Notes under the pieces: generated by a model
Told to the model about the DNA's origin: nothing
What the model saw: only the letters and a program-made list of their open reading frames with translations
Databases searched by the model: none
Source: a virus
Length of the DNA: 64,000 nucleotides
IMG/VR virus record: IMGVR_UViG_3300022748_000015
Location: 60,827 to 124,826 of that record
Direction: 5' to 3' (one strand)
Shown here: piece after piece, positions 38,646 through 46,920 of the stretch
Layout of the letters: every line of letters starts with the position of its first letter
How positions within the stretch are numbered: the first letter of the stretch is position 1
Program-made: the position numbers and the translations under genes

Positions 38646-39273
38646 TTTCCCTGTAGAGCTGGAGAAGTTTCTTACTGACTCCGAATGTCAGGAAATAATA
38701 GCCCTTCTATCTCCTAGGTGTATATCTGGAGATGAGCGTCCTACACATCGGGTAGCACTTGGATTCCCTAACTCGGAGATTGCCTCGGAGGTAGCAATTG
38801 ACAATCCAGCTCTTGCTTACTCGGGTGATCCACTTACTGACTCTCGAATACGGCTACTTACTTCAGCCTTAGTTAGTTCTAGAAAAGCTATCGAAATTGG
38901 ATTTAATCTTGATATGTCACTAGTTAATGCTAGCTATACGGAGTTCTACGAGGGCCCTGGAATCCCTATGCATTCTGATAGTACGAAGCTGGATGGCTCT
39001 ACCTACCGTGATGACGGTATTCCGGAAGAGCTAGAGTACTCAGCTGTTCTCTACCTTAACTCTGGCGGTGGGGTGGATTTCTCTGGTGGAGAGATAGAAT
39101 TTCCTAAGCAAGAACTTAAATACACCCCCTCGGCTGGATCTCTATTCTTCTTTAAAGGAGATGTTGAACACATCCATGAGGTTCATCCAATAACTTCTGG
39201 TGTTCGTATTGCATTAATTATGTTCTTTTCACGGTACGGTAATGTGTCATCAATGGGATTTTTTGAAGGATAG
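38638..39273 (+). CDS. 2OG-Fe(II) oxygenase
   Basis: 211 aa from the ATG at 38638, which overlaps the upstream stop (ATGAGTGA); TTG at 38632 is possible. H112-S-D114 (IPMHSDSTKLDG), YLNSGGGVDFSGGEIEF, YTPSAGSLFFFKGD, H180 (HIHEVHPI) and R190 (SGVRIALIMFF) are a complete 2OG site. Confidence 0.88.
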   Translation: MSDFPVELEKFLTDSECQEIIALLSPRCISGDERPTHRVALGFPNSEIASEVAIDNPALAYSGDPLTDSRIRLLTSALVSSRKAIEIGFNLDMSLVNASYTEFYEGPGIPMHSDSTKLDGSTYRDDGIPEELEYSAVLYLNSGGGVDFSGGEIEFPKQELKYTPSAGSLFFFKGDVEHIHEVHPITSGVRIALIMFFSRYGNVSSMGFFEG

Positions 39274-39275
39274 CC

Positions 39276-39956
39276 ATGGATAAATATAATGAGCTGATGT
39301 CTCTGGCTCCTTCAGGATTTAGTACTACGGATAGAGAGCATAGATTTTTTGAAAGATATCTAGACTCTGATCTATTAGAACTTGCAGCTAATCTTGAAGA
39401 TAGATATAAAAAGATCGAGGAAGCTAAGCTACTTGGGGTTACTCCAGTACTAGCTGAAGGTGAAGTCTTTTTAGAAGCCGGAAGTGTTTCTACTGCAAAG
39501 TGGCGTCAATATAATGTTTTTCAGTTTCATATCCCTGCTATTCATTCATTGTTTGTTGCAGTCTCTGAAATGGTTCATGAAGCCTGTGACTACTATGGCA
39601 TTGATTTTGATAAGCAGCAGTATATGGTCCAAGGTTGGTTCAATATTAATCACCGAGGTGAAGGTCTTTTAGGCTGGCACGAGCATGGATTAGAGGGTGC
39701 CCCTAACTTTCACGGCTACTACTGTGTAAATGCAGAGCCATCTGAGACTCTATACTCGGTGTTTGGTAAAACTAAGGTAAATGTGAATAAGAATAATAGA
39801 GCTATTCTCTCTGAGATGGGTCACCCGCATACCCAGATGGAGTGGGAGTGGCTTGGTAAAAGAATCACTATTGCTTATGATGTTGTTCCGCTAAAAGATA
39901 TTATCTCTAATAAGCATAAAGAAGAGTTCGAGCAGCACTGGATACCGCTGATTTAG
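39276..39956 (+). CDS. 2OG-Fe(II) oxygenase-like protein with HxH motif
   Basis: 226 aa. WFNINHRGEGLLGWHEHGLEGAPNFHGYYCVNAEP, then SEMGHPHTQMEW and KRITIAYDVV. The Fe site would be H135-E-H137 with H183 or H185, and R196 would bind 2OG; this resembles the putative 2OG oxygenase family with HxH (PF13759-like). A long N-terminal helical region precedes. Next in line with other oxygenases and upstream of thyX. Confidence 0.72.
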   Translation: MDKYNELMSLAPSGFSTTDREHRFFERYLDSDLLELAANLEDRYKKIEEAKLLGVTPVLAEGEVFLEAGSVSTAKWRQYNVFQFHIPAIHSLFVAVSEMVHEACDYYGIDFDKQQYMVQGWFNINHRGEGLLGWHEHGLEGAPNFHGYYCVNAEPSETLYSVFGKTKVNVNKNNRAILSEMGHPHTQMEWEWLGKRITIAYDVVPLKDIISNKHKEEFEQHWIPLI

Positions 39957-39982
39957 AAGGTTTAATGTGTTAGCATGGTCTC

Positions 39983-40678
39983 ATGCTTAATATTGAATTT
40001 AGATCTGATGTAACTGTAGAGTTGATCAACTCTATGGCATCTGACGATGCTGTCGTCATGGCTGCCCGTGTATCCACTGGAGCCGAGGCCAATGAGAACC
40101 GAGATAAGGGCCTCATCAACTACCTAATGCGTGACCGTCACGGGTCGCCATTTGAGCACAATGCTTTTACCTTCTATATTGAAGCTCCAATCTTCGTCTT
40201 CCGTGAGTTCATGCGTCACCGCATTGCCTCTTACAATGAAGAGAGCGGTCGTTATAAGGAGTTGGCTCCTATTTTTTATACCCCTAATGAAGAGCGTAAG
40301 CTTGTTCAGCAGGGTAAGCCTGGAGCCTACATATTTGTAGATGGATCTAAGGAGCAGTTCTCTACTACTCGTCAAGAGATTTACATGGCTAGCAAGAGTG
40401 CATACGAGCACTATCAAGAGATGCTTAAGGCCGGAGTTGCTCGTGAAGTAGCTCGTGCAGTTCTTCCTGTAAATACTTATTCTTCAATGTACGTAACCAT
40501 GAATGCTCGTAGCTTGATGAACTTCCTGAGCCTGCGTACTACTCGTGAAGGAACCCACTTCCCTTCATTCCCTCAGCGGGAGATTGAGATGGTTGCTGAG
40601 AAGATGGAATGCTTCTTTGCTGAGAAGATGCCAGTAACTTATGAAACTTTTAACAAGAATGGACGCGTTGCTCCGTAA
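39983..40678 (+). CDS. thyX: Flavin-dependent thymidylate synthase
   Basis: 231 aa. RHRIASYNEESGR (residues 78-90) is the ThyX signature; FREFMRHR and the C-terminal RSLMNFLSLRTTREGTHFPSF region agree. Makes dTMP from dUMP with FAD, NADPH and methylene-THF. Overlaps the next start as TAATG. Confidence 0.96.
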   Translation: MLNIEFRSDVTVELINSMASDDAVVMAARVSTGAEANENRDKGLINYLMRDRHGSPFEHNAFTFYIEAPIFVFREFMRHRIASYNEESGRYKELAPIFYTPNEERKLVQQGKPGAYIFVDGSKEQFSTTRQEIYMASKSAYEHYQEMLKAGVAREVARAVLPVNTYSSMYVTMNARSLMNFLSLRTTREGTHFPSFPQREIEMVAEKMECFFAEKMPVTYETFNKNGRVAP

Positions 40679-40941
40679 TGTCTATAACTGATTTTGAATT
40701 CTCCGCTGACCCAGATGATGTTATCATCTCTAAGATAGGGTCTGCAGTTCAAGCTGCAATGGCTGCAAAAGAAGTATTAAATGATGCTATTGCAGAGGCT
40801 ATTGATTCCTCGTCTACCTTTGGCTATGAGCTGGGCGCAGAAGACATGAAGCTAAAGATTATTGAGGCGTTTGAGGCAGAAAGCACTGAATGTGTCGGCT
40901 GGGCTCTTGGGGTTATAAATGCAGCCTTATCACATAATTAA
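40678..40941 (+). CDS. Hypothetical acidic protein
   Basis: 87 aa. Largely helical and acidic (AVQAAMAAKEVLNDAIAEAID; IEAFEAESTECVGWALGVINAAL). Coupled to thyX by a TAATG overlap; overlaps the next gene by 23 nt. No family recognised. Confidence 0.7.
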   Translation: MSITDFEFSADPDDVIISKIGSAVQAAMAAKEVLNDAIAEAIDSSSTFGYELGAEDMKLKIIEAFEAESTECVGWALGVINAALSHN

Positions 40942-41518
40942 GGGATACCTAACTCCGGAGCAGTGCGCTCCGCTGATTGAGCATTTCATAGAGAATGAAG
41001 ACTATGACCCTAGAGAATTCTATGGGAACATTGGTCTTGGTGGTCCAGTGGAGTTCTTTGGAAATCCTCCTAAGAAGTTTGATTATGATCCAGATGACCG
41101 ACTGGTTAATATGGTTCAATTTGCCTATAAGTTCTTCTTAGATAACTATAAGATGAAGGGTACCTTTGGTCTTAATAGATCTCATGCTAACTTCATGCAC
41201 GAGGGTGCCCTACTCCACTCACATCATGATGATAGAGACTACCGTAAAGAGGATATAGATTCATTAAATAGCATGACCTATGTATGTGGTCTATTTCTAT
41301 CTGATGACTATGGGGGTGGAGAATTAGTTTTTGAAGAGCAAGCTACAAGCCTTAAGCCGGAAGTTGGTGACCTAGTGTTCTTTCCTGGGTTCTATACCCG
41401 TCATGGGGTTAATTTGGTTACTTCCGGAACTAGATTAAATGTTCTCACGCATTTCTTCGATGTGATTGATACTTCTATTGAGTACAATCCAAACTATGCA
41501 ATAGATCCTAGAAAATAA
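40919..41518 (+). CDS. 2OG-Fe(II) oxygenase
   Basis: 199 aa. Candidate Fe ligands H102-H-D104 (LLHSHHDDRDYR) and H162 (YTRHGVNLV), with R172 (SGTRLNVLTHFF). FLSDDYGGGELVFEE and LKPEVGDLVFFPGF mark the core. The NRSHANFMHEGALLHSHHDDRD layout is that of prolyl-4-hydroxylase-like enzymes. Last gene before a terminator. Confidence 0.88.
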   Translation: MQPYHIIKGYLTPEQCAPLIEHFIENEDYDPREFYGNIGLGGPVEFFGNPPKKFDYDPDDRLVNMVQFAYKFFLDNYKMKGTFGLNRSHANFMHEGALLHSHHDDRDYRKEDIDSLNSMTYVCGLFLSDDYGGGELVFEEQATSLKPEVGDLVFFPGFYTRHGVNLVTSGTRLNVLTHFFDVIDTSIEYNPNYAIDPRK

Positions 41519-41556
41519 AAATATACCCCGTGTGATTAGCACGGGGTTTATTTTTT
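41517..41556. terminator. Bidirectional terminator
   Basis: Stem CCCCGTG/CACGGGG with a 7-nt loop and T runs on both strands, between convergent genes 40919-41518 and 41556-41849. Confidence 0.9.
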
Positions 41557-41849
41557 TAGGCTGATACTGATATAGCTGCTACAATCTGCTGATACTCTGG
41601 ATTCTCCTCTAGAGCCGCGATTGCTGCCTCATACTGCTTAGTTGCAATATCAGATAGATCACTTGCAGAACCCGTATGGATTGGGTGCCAGTTCTCGCCA
41701 TCATATACTGCTGGCTCACCTTCAGATGGGATAATTAGATAACCGTACTGAACCCCATCAAAATGGGTGAATACGCTAAGTAGAATCCCCTTAGGGTCTG
41801 GTAGAACTCGAACACCTCGTAGCTGACCTGCTCCTGCTTTAATTTCCAT
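41556..41849 (-). CDS. Hypothetical protein
   Basis: 97 aa. Beta-rich N-terminal part (GVRVLPDPKGILLSVFTHFDGVQYGYLIIPSEGEPAVYDGENWHPI) and a helical C-terminus (DIATKQYEAAIAALEENPEYQQIVAAI). A strong GGAGA precedes the ATG. Own divergent promoter at 41879-41907. Family not recognised. Confidence 0.72.
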   Translation of the reverse strand: MEIKAGAGQLRGVRVLPDPKGILLSVFTHFDGVQYGYLIIPSEGEPAVYDGENWHPIHTGSASDLSDIATKQYEAAIAALEENPEYQQIVAAISVSA

Positions 41850-41869
41850 AACATCTCCTTATTAGTTAC

Positions 41870-41898
41870 TTGATTATTACTATATACCGTTGTAATCT
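41870..41898 (+). promoter_or_regulatory. Promoter TTGATT-17-TAATCT
   Basis: -35 TTGATT at 41870 and -10 TAATCT at 41893, spacer 17 nt. Reads toward the gene at 41925. Overlaps the divergent minus-strand promoter. Confidence 0.75.
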
Positions 41899-41907
41899 AC
41901 TAGTCAA
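41879..41907 (-). promoter_or_regulatory. Promoter TTGACT-17-TATAGT
   Basis: On the minus strand TTGACT (41907-41902), 17-nt spacer, TATAGT (41884-41879). Reads toward the gene at 41849. Face-to-face overlap with the plus-strand promoter implies mutual interference. Confidence 0.75.
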
Positions 41908-41924
41908 ACAGAAAGAAATAGGCT

Positions 41925-42419
41925 ATGGAATTTATTAAACCAGAAATTACTTTGGAACCTTTCGAGGTTCACATGGCAGCAAGTACTGCCGTACAGAGGT
42001 GTGTATCATCTATTAAAGATCAGAGAGCTAATGCTCATGGGTATAGCCAAGGTTCTGGGTGGACCGACAATATTGAAGGTGCTTGTGCTGAGCTTGCAGT
42101 CGCAAAATATTATGACATCTATTGGAATGGTAGCGTAGATACTTTTAAGTCTGCCGATCTGGGATCGAAGATTCAGGTTCGCTGGACGTGGAGCCACAAC
42201 TATAGCCTCATAGTTCGCCCTGCTGACTCTGAAAAAGATGTATATATCTTAGTTAGTGGTTATGCCCCTAATCTTAAGATTCAAGGATATACCTATGGTG
42301 ATAGTGCTAAGGATCCTAAATACCTAAGAAATGATGGATCTGGTAGACCAGATGGTTACTTTGTACCTAATGAAGATTTGATACCAATTGGTCAACTAAA
42401 CCTCGAGTTGTACACCTAA
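41925..42419 (+). CDS. Possible PD-(D/E)XK-like nuclease
   Basis: 164 aa. NIEGACAELAVAKYYDIYWNG with E56, then SADLGSKIQVRWT with D78 followed by Q-V-R in place of E-x-K. The pattern E...D...(E/Q)xK/R is that of PD-(D/E)XK folds, but the last motif is imperfect. Later LVSGYAPNLKIQGYTYG and DGYFVPNEDLIPI complete an alpha/beta protein. A nuclease role is only a suggestion. Confidence 0.6.
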   Translation: MEFIKPEITLEPFEVHMAASTAVQRCVSSIKDQRANAHGYSQGSGWTDNIEGACAELAVAKYYDIYWNGSVDTFKSADLGSKIQVRWTWSHNYSLIVRPADSEKDVYILVSGYAPNLKIQGYTYGDSAKDPKYLRNDGSGRPDGYFVPNEDLIPIGQLNLELYT

Positions 42420-42449
42420 TTTGCTTTTTTTGCATGATAGTGTTATTGC

Positions 42450-42668
42450 ATGTCTAAATTAGTTGGTGGGTGGTATGTACGCCCTGAAGATGAACTGCAA
42501 GATTTTGCAAAAGAAGTAGCACATATCGTTAAGCAAAAGCTTAATGGAACTTACACAAATATTGAACCGGAGGTTGTTGGCGGATGGAGTATCTCCCCTC
42601 AGCAGCAGATGACGATGAAGGCAGAAGCTATCGCAGAAGCCGTAGTCGCAGAAATAAAGGAGGCGTAA
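42450..42668 (+). CDS. Hypothetical protein with duplicated VGGW motif
   Basis: 72 aa. Two similar halves, KLVGGWYVRPEDELQDFAKEVAHIV and EVVGGWSISPQQQMTMKAEAIAEAVV, indicate internal duplication. Ends coupled to the peroxiredoxin gene (TAATG at 42668). Function unknown. Confidence 0.72.
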   Translation: MSKLVGGWYVRPEDELQDFAKEVAHIVKQKLNGTYTNIEPEVVGGWSISPQQQMTMKAEAIAEAVVAEIKEA

Positions 42669-43216
42669 TGCTAACTGTTGGAGACACAATCTATGATTTC
42701 AAGGTAGTTGGAGTTTCTCCTACTCTTCTTGATGATGGAACTTATTTTCAAGAGCTCACGGAAAAGAGCTTTGAGGGTAAGTGGAAGGTTATTGTCTTTT
42801 ATCCTAAGGACTTTACCTTTGTATGTCCTACCGAGATTATTGAGTATGACAAGCTTAATGCTGAGTTTGAAGCTCGTGGTGCAGTTCTTATGTCTGGATC
42901 TACTGACAATGAGTTTTGCAAGCTTGCTTGGAAAGAAGCGCACCCAGATCTTGCAAAGCTAACTAGCTGGATGTTTGCTGATACTCGCCACAATGCGTGG
43001 GATGGATCTCTAGTTGATGGTATGGGTGTCCGTCACGAAAGTGGTGTTGCACTCCGTGCTACCTTCCTAGTTGATCCTAATAATGTGATTCAGCATGTTA
43101 CTGTTAATGGTCTTGATACTGGACGTAATGCACAGGAGACTCTTCGTATTCTTGATGCCCTACAGACTGGTGAGCTAACTGCTTGCAGTCGACCAGTTGG
43201 TGGAGCTACACTGTAA
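42668..43216 (+). CDS. Peroxiredoxin (AhpC/Prx1 type)
   Basis: 182 aa from the ATG at 42668; the frame is open further upstream but that would overlap the coding part of the previous gene. VIVFYPKDFTFVCPTEI carries the peroxidatic C53; C173 (ELTACSRP) is the resolving Cys of 2-Cys enzymes. SGSTDNEFCKLAWKEAH and DTGRNAQETLRILDALQTGE follow the family. Detoxifies peroxide; an uncommon phage cargo that may protect the infected cell or Fe/radical enzymes such as NrdF and the oxygenases. Confidence 0.93.
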   Translation: MLTVGDTIYDFKVVGVSPTLLDDGTYFQELTEKSFEGKWKVIVFYPKDFTFVCPTEIIEYDKLNAEFEARGAVLMSGSTDNEFCKLAWKEAHPDLAKLTSWMFADTRHNAWDGSLVDGMGVRHESGVALRATFLVDPNNVIQHVTVNGLDTGRNAQETLRILDALQTGELTACSRPVGGATL

Positions 43217-43219
43217 TTT

Positions 43220-44113
43220 ATGACTAAGGTTTACATCGCTGGCCCAATGACGGGTCTCCCTAAATGGAATTTCCCTGCATTTTTCGAAGCTGAAGCTCAG
43301 TTAGAAAAGCTTGGCTATGAAGTAATTAATCCTGCGCATAATGATGGTGCAACGGTTCAAGAAGCTTTAGAGTCAGCTGGGCCAGTCGATCACCCTAATC
43401 ATCTTTGGTCTGACTATATGCGCCGTGATTTACCGCATGTGATGAATGTAGATATGGTTTGCTTACTTCCTGGTTGGCAAAAATCTAAGGGTGCTTCTTT
43501 AGAAGTTACTGTAGCCAAAGCTCTAGGTCTTCCATTGATGGTTCTTAATAAAGATGGTCAACTTATCCCTCGTGTTACCGTGCTTGGGCTGAGTGGCTAT
43601 GCTCGTTCTGGGAAAGATACAGTTGCTGACTATTTAGTTGAGAACTATGGCTATACAAAAATGTCTTTTGCAGATCCTATGAAGCAGGCCCTACTAACTT
43701 TAGATCCAAATATTGATTTTGGTGAAGGACGTGCTTACTTGTCACAGGCAGTTCGGGTTGGCTGGGATGAGTTAAAGAGTAACAGCACTGAGATTCGACC
43801 CCTGCTTCAACGCCTCGGTACCGAGATTGGTCGCAATATGTGGGGTGAAGATTTTTGGGTAAACGCAGCTATTAACAGCATTCCTGATGGAAGTAAGATT
43901 GTGTTTGCTGATGTTCGTTTTCCTAATGAAGCTAAAGCTATTCGTGATCTAGGTGGTCGAGTCTGGCGTATTGAGCGTAATGGTGTTGGTCCAGCTAATA
44001 GCCATATATCGGAAACTGCTCTTGATGGTTATAGTTTCAATAAGGTTTTATCTAATAATTCTGATTTAGAAGCACTTGCTTCTTTAGTTGAAGAAACTAT
44101 TCATTTAATCTAA
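43220..44113 (+). CDS. DUF4406 - deoxynucleoside monophosphate kinase fusion
   Basis: 297 aa. Residues 1-112 (VYIAGPMTGLPKWNFPAFFEAEAQLEKLGYEVINPAHND... YMRRDLPHVMNVDMVCLLPGWQKSKGASLEVTVAKALGLP) are a DUF4406/nucleoside deoxyribosyltransferase-like domain. Residues about 118-297 begin with the P-loop LGLSGYARSGKDTVADYLVENYGY and match phage dNMP kinases (DPMKQALL, DVRFPNEA). Both parts relate to nucleotide metabolism; fusion suggests base/nucleotide salvage channelled into dNTP synthesis. Confidence 0.88.
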   Translation: MTKVYIAGPMTGLPKWNFPAFFEAEAQLEKLGYEVINPAHNDGATVQEALESAGPVDHPNHLWSDYMRRDLPHVMNVDMVCLLPGWQKSKGASLEVTVAKALGLPLMVLNKDGQLIPRVTVLGLSGYARSGKDTVADYLVENYGYTKMSFADPMKQALLTLDPNIDFGEGRAYLSQAVRVGWDELKSNSTEIRPLLQRLGTEIGRNMWGEDFWVNAAINSIPDGSKIVFADVRFPNEAKAIRDLGGRVWRIERNGVGPANSHISETALDGYSFNKVLSNNSDLEALASLVEETIHLI

Positions 44114-44778
44114 ATCTCTGAAGTATTTACAAAATGTGGGTCAGTTCTTGCATCTTCTCTAGCTGGGCTCTGCCAGTTATAAATTTTATTCTGAGCTAAA
44201 CGGTCTACCTTCTTAATCCACATTTGGCGTCCTTCAAATACTTTTTCAAACTCGAACCAGTGAATTTGAAGGAATGCATCAATTGCATCCTTCGGGGCAA
44301 AGCGTGATGGGATTGCGTGATAGCCAAACTCGTAGTCATCAAATATAAGAAGCCCGCCGTCACGTAGGCAGTCAAACGCATGTATTGCATCTCTCAGTAC
44401 TGCACTAGCCACGTGATCACCATCGACATAGATAATGTCATAGGTCTTAGTATTTTGTTTGAAGAACTCATCGCTCATCATTTGAAGTGGAGTTACTTTT
44501 CCAAAGTAGTCAGACATTTTTTCTTTATAGGCAATATAGGCCGTCTCCCAGTCAAAACCTATTAACCCCGGGTCACCCATCCAAGGGTCTACATCAGTTA
44601 AGGTGGATTCAGGGTGGGTAAGAATATTCTCGATTAGCCAGAGGGAGGCGTCTCCCGTGAAGACTCCGATCTGAAGAAAGTCTAGCTTCTTGCCTGTATA
44701 TTCAGATAGGTTCTTTTCAAAGATAGAAATTACATCTGTCTCTACAAACCAGTTTGGATGTTCTACACTATTTTCCAT
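44110..44778 (-). CDS. Class I SAM-dependent methyltransferase
   Basis: 222 aa. LDFLQIGVFTGDASLWLIENIL is motif I, STLTDVDPWMGD motif II, YDIIYVDGDHVASAVLRDAIHAFDCLRDGGLLIFDDYEFG motifs IV-VI. This is the Methyltransf_24-like type often linked to sugar or cell-surface modification. Convergent with the kinase fusion (4-nt overlap). Confidence 0.85.
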   Translation of the reverse strand: MENSVEHPNWFVETDVISIFEKNLSEYTGKKLDFLQIGVFTGDASLWLIENILTHPESTLTDVDPWMGDPGLIGFDWETAYIAYKEKMSDYFGKVTPLQMMSDEFFKQNTKTYDIIYVDGDHVASAVLRDAIHAFDCLRDGGLLIFDDYEFGYHAIPSRFAPKDAIDAFLQIHWFEFEKVFEGRQMWIKKVDRLAQNKIYNWQSPAREDARTDPHFVNTSEI

Positions 44779-44802
44779 ATAAAAACTATATCACTTAAAT
44801 AG

Positions 44803-44829
44803 TTGACAAATAGCTAATAGTGCTATAGT
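44803..44829 (+). promoter_or_regulatory. Promoter TTGACA-15-TATAGT
   Basis: TTGACA at 44803 and TATAGT at 44824; spacer 15 nt (16 if ATAGTT is used). It starts 9 nt before the subtilase ATG, so the 5' leader would be very short or absent. Consensus-like boxes favour strong host-polymerase transcription. Confidence 0.65.
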
Positions 44830-44837
44830 TTTGCACT

Positions 44838-45863
44838 ATGAAAAAGTCATTGATTGCCCTGACTGCCCTGGGGCTCATGTTTGGGGCAACTCCTGCTAAT
44901 GCTGTCTCTGCTTCGTGGGGGTTGGATGCTGTCCAAGTACCTGCTGGTGCAAGCGGTACTGGTGTTCGTGTTTATGTTCTAGATACTGGTGTTGCTAATG
45001 ACCCTGGATTTAGTGGACGCCTAAGCGGAGATATGTCTGACTGCAATGGTCATGGTACTCACGTTGCTGGAATCATTGGCAGTAGTCAGTTTGGTGTAGC
45101 ACGTAGTGCCCAGATTGTTTCTCTAAAGGTTGCAGACTGTAGCGGTGGAGTCAATCCTGCAACGGTTATATCTGCAATCAACTGGGTAATTAAGAGTCAC
45201 CCTAAGGGTACTCCAGGTGTGGTCAATATGAGCCTTGCTCTAAATAAAACCCCTGCTCTAGATGCTGCAGTAGTTAGTTTGTATTCTGCTGGGTTAGTTC
45301 CAGTAGTTGCTGCAGGAAACTTGAGTAGTGATGCTTGTAACTACAGTCCTGCTGGAGTTAGTCAGGCTATTACGGTTGGCGGTCTAAATCTAAATGGTAT
45401 GAAGACTATTGACTCGGACTTTGGAAGTTGCGTTGATGTTTGGGCTCCTGGTGGGCTTATTACTTCTGAAGATGCTTTTAATCCTGCTGGTAGTGTAGTA
45501 AAGACTGGTACTTCTATGGCTGCTGGATTTGTCAGTGGTATAGCTGCTTTGTATTTAGAACGTAACCCTAAAGCAACTCCTGCTCAGGTTAGTGGTGCCT
45601 TGGTTGGTGGAGTAGTGAATGGGATGGTTAATGCTGGATTTGTTAGCAAGCCTACAGAGGTAAAGCCAACTGGACTATCCGTAATTAATGGAGTACTTAG
45701 TTGGTCCGGTAACTCTTCTAGCTATACCGTTCAGAAGAGTAAGGATGGAGTTACTTGGACTGTATTGGCAGTAACTCCAAATAAATTTGCAAATATTACT
45801 GGAGTAGGGTATTATCGAGTTGTAGTTGGAGCTGGCTCTAGTTTAGTTCTGAAGATTGGATAG
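44838..45863 (+). CDS. Secreted subtilisin-like serine protease (S8)
   Basis: 341 aa. Signal peptide MKKSLIALTALGLMFGATPANA (cleavage after residue 22). Catalytic D49 (VYVLDTGV), H72 (NGHGTHVAG), oxyanion N161 (VAAGN) and S226 (TGTSMAAGF) are intact. The mature part begins SASWGLDAV, the usual start of proteinase-K-like catalytic domains, so the inhibitor propeptide normally found in between is absent. C-terminal residues about 270-341 form a small FN3-like domain. Predicted to act outside the cytoplasm, on host surface or competing proteins. Rare in phages. Confidence 0.92.
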   Translation: MKKSLIALTALGLMFGATPANAVSASWGLDAVQVPAGASGTGVRVYVLDTGVANDPGFSGRLSGDMSDCNGHGTHVAGIIGSSQFGVARSAQIVSLKVADCSGGVNPATVISAINWVIKSHPKGTPGVVNMSLALNKTPALDAAVVSLYSAGLVPVVAAGNLSSDACNYSPAGVSQAITVGGLNLNGMKTIDSDFGSCVDVWAPGGLITSEDAFNPAGSVVKTGTSMAAGFVSGIAALYLERNPKATPAQVSGALVGGVVNGMVNAGFVSKPTEVKPTGLSVINGVLSWSGNSSSYTVQKSKDGVTWTVLAVTPNKFANITGVGYYRVVVGAGSSLVLKIG

Positions 45864-45870
45864 ATAGATT

Positions 45871-46218
45871 ATGGCTACTGTATTGGAACAACTTATAGAG
45901 ATGATGCCTGTTGTTGGTCAGGTTGGTTCCATTGTTAGAACTCCTGACGGGTTTCAGGTAAATATTGTTCAGGACAATGGAAGTGGGCATCGAGGTGTTG
46001 ATATTCGTAATATCAGCATTTCTAGTGAGTATCCCGAAAATATTAGTGCTGGAACTTTTTTAGGTGATATACCTGAGTTTTCTATTGGCTGGTATCAGGA
46101 TGCTAGAGCAGATCTGTTCTATTATGAAGGTAAGGGTTATTGGAAGAATGCTGGTCGAGTAGTTAGTGAAGATCTTACTAATAAGTTTTATTCAGGGAAG
46201 TTGGAGTTCATAGGATGA
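45871..46218 (+). CDS. GWYQD-domain protein
   Basis: 115 aa. C-terminal motif SIGWYQDARADLFYYEGKGYWKNA...GKLEFIG matches that of the next gene. The GWY-x-D...YY-x-G-x-G-x-W pattern recalls DUF2510-type WYxD motifs of actinobacterial membrane proteins. Function unknown; overlaps the next start by 4 nt. Confidence 0.75.
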   Translation: MATVLEQLIEMMPVVGQVGSIVRTPDGFQVNIVQDNGSGHRGVDIRNISISSEYPENISAGTFLGDIPEFSIGWYQDARADLFYYEGKGYWKNAGRVVSEDLTNKFYSGKLEFIG

Positions 46219-46685
46219 ATGAAGAAACCGCAGACGAGATTGAAAGAATCTTTGCAGGACTGACAAACCCGTATGAAGATATGGAAATTATTGATACCGA
46301 AATTAAAACTGTAGATGCCTGGGCAAATAGTATTGCTGTAAATGATAATGATATGCTCTATCTACGTAAGAAGAATGGCATTATGTATGTTATGAAGACT
46401 GAGCCGCATGTGTCTGGAGAGTGGAAGCAGCTGGATCCTACGGCTATTCCTAGATACGTTGATCCTCATGGGTTAAAGCTTGCTCCGGAGTTGGCACCTG
46501 AAGGTGTAGAGGTTCCGGCAGAGAAGGAAATGAAGCCAATTCCTAATATCCCTTTGGGTTGGTATCAAGACGATAAGGCTAATCTCTACTACTACTCTGG
46601 AACCGGTATCTGGGATACAGATATGAAGGAGTGGGGTAAGTTGTTAAATAAAGCAGAGGCTGGAGAGTTGGAATACCTTGGTTAA
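46215..46685 (+). CDS. GWYQD-domain protein
   Basis: 156 aa. N-terminal NEETADEIERIFAGL and YLRKKNGIMYVMKTEPHVSGEWKQLD, then PLGWYQDDKANLYYYSGTGIWDTD...GELEYLG, the same C-terminal domain as the previous gene. Tandem paralogues of unknown function downstream of the subtilase. Confidence 0.75.
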   Translation: MNEETADEIERIFAGLTNPYEDMEIIDTEIKTVDAWANSIAVNDNDMLYLRKKNGIMYVMKTEPHVSGEWKQLDPTAIPRYVDPHGLKLAPELAPEGVEVPAEKEMKPIPNIPLGWYQDDKANLYYYSGTGIWDTDMKEWGKLLNKAEAGELEYLG

Positions 46686-46686
46686 T

Positions 46687-46920
46687 ATGTCAGATAAAAC
46701 AGAGAAGATTGAGCTAGATGGTTTAACTGAGGCTCAGGAGTTGGCTATTACTGTAGTGATGGAAGAGGGTGCCCTTCGTAATCAGGAGTCTAGTATAAAG
46801 TTTCTTCAGAAAGAACTAGACGCTGTTATTGATCTACGTTCTGATGAACCTGGATATGTTGATGGTTTTGAACATGCTGTTTTATTTTTGAAAGATCTCT
46901 GGGGAATGAGTATCGAATGA
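46687..46920 (+). CDS. Hypothetical helical protein
   Basis: 77 aa from the ATG at 46687, just after the previous stop; TTG at 46678 is less likely. Helical and acidic (LTEAQELAITVVMEEGALRNQESSIKFLQKELDAVIDL). Overlaps the next gene by 4 nt (ATGA). Confidence 0.7.
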   Translation: MSDKTEKIELDGLTEAQELAITVVMEEGALRNQESSIKFLQKELDAVIDLRSDEPGYVDGFEHAVLFLKDLWGMSIE

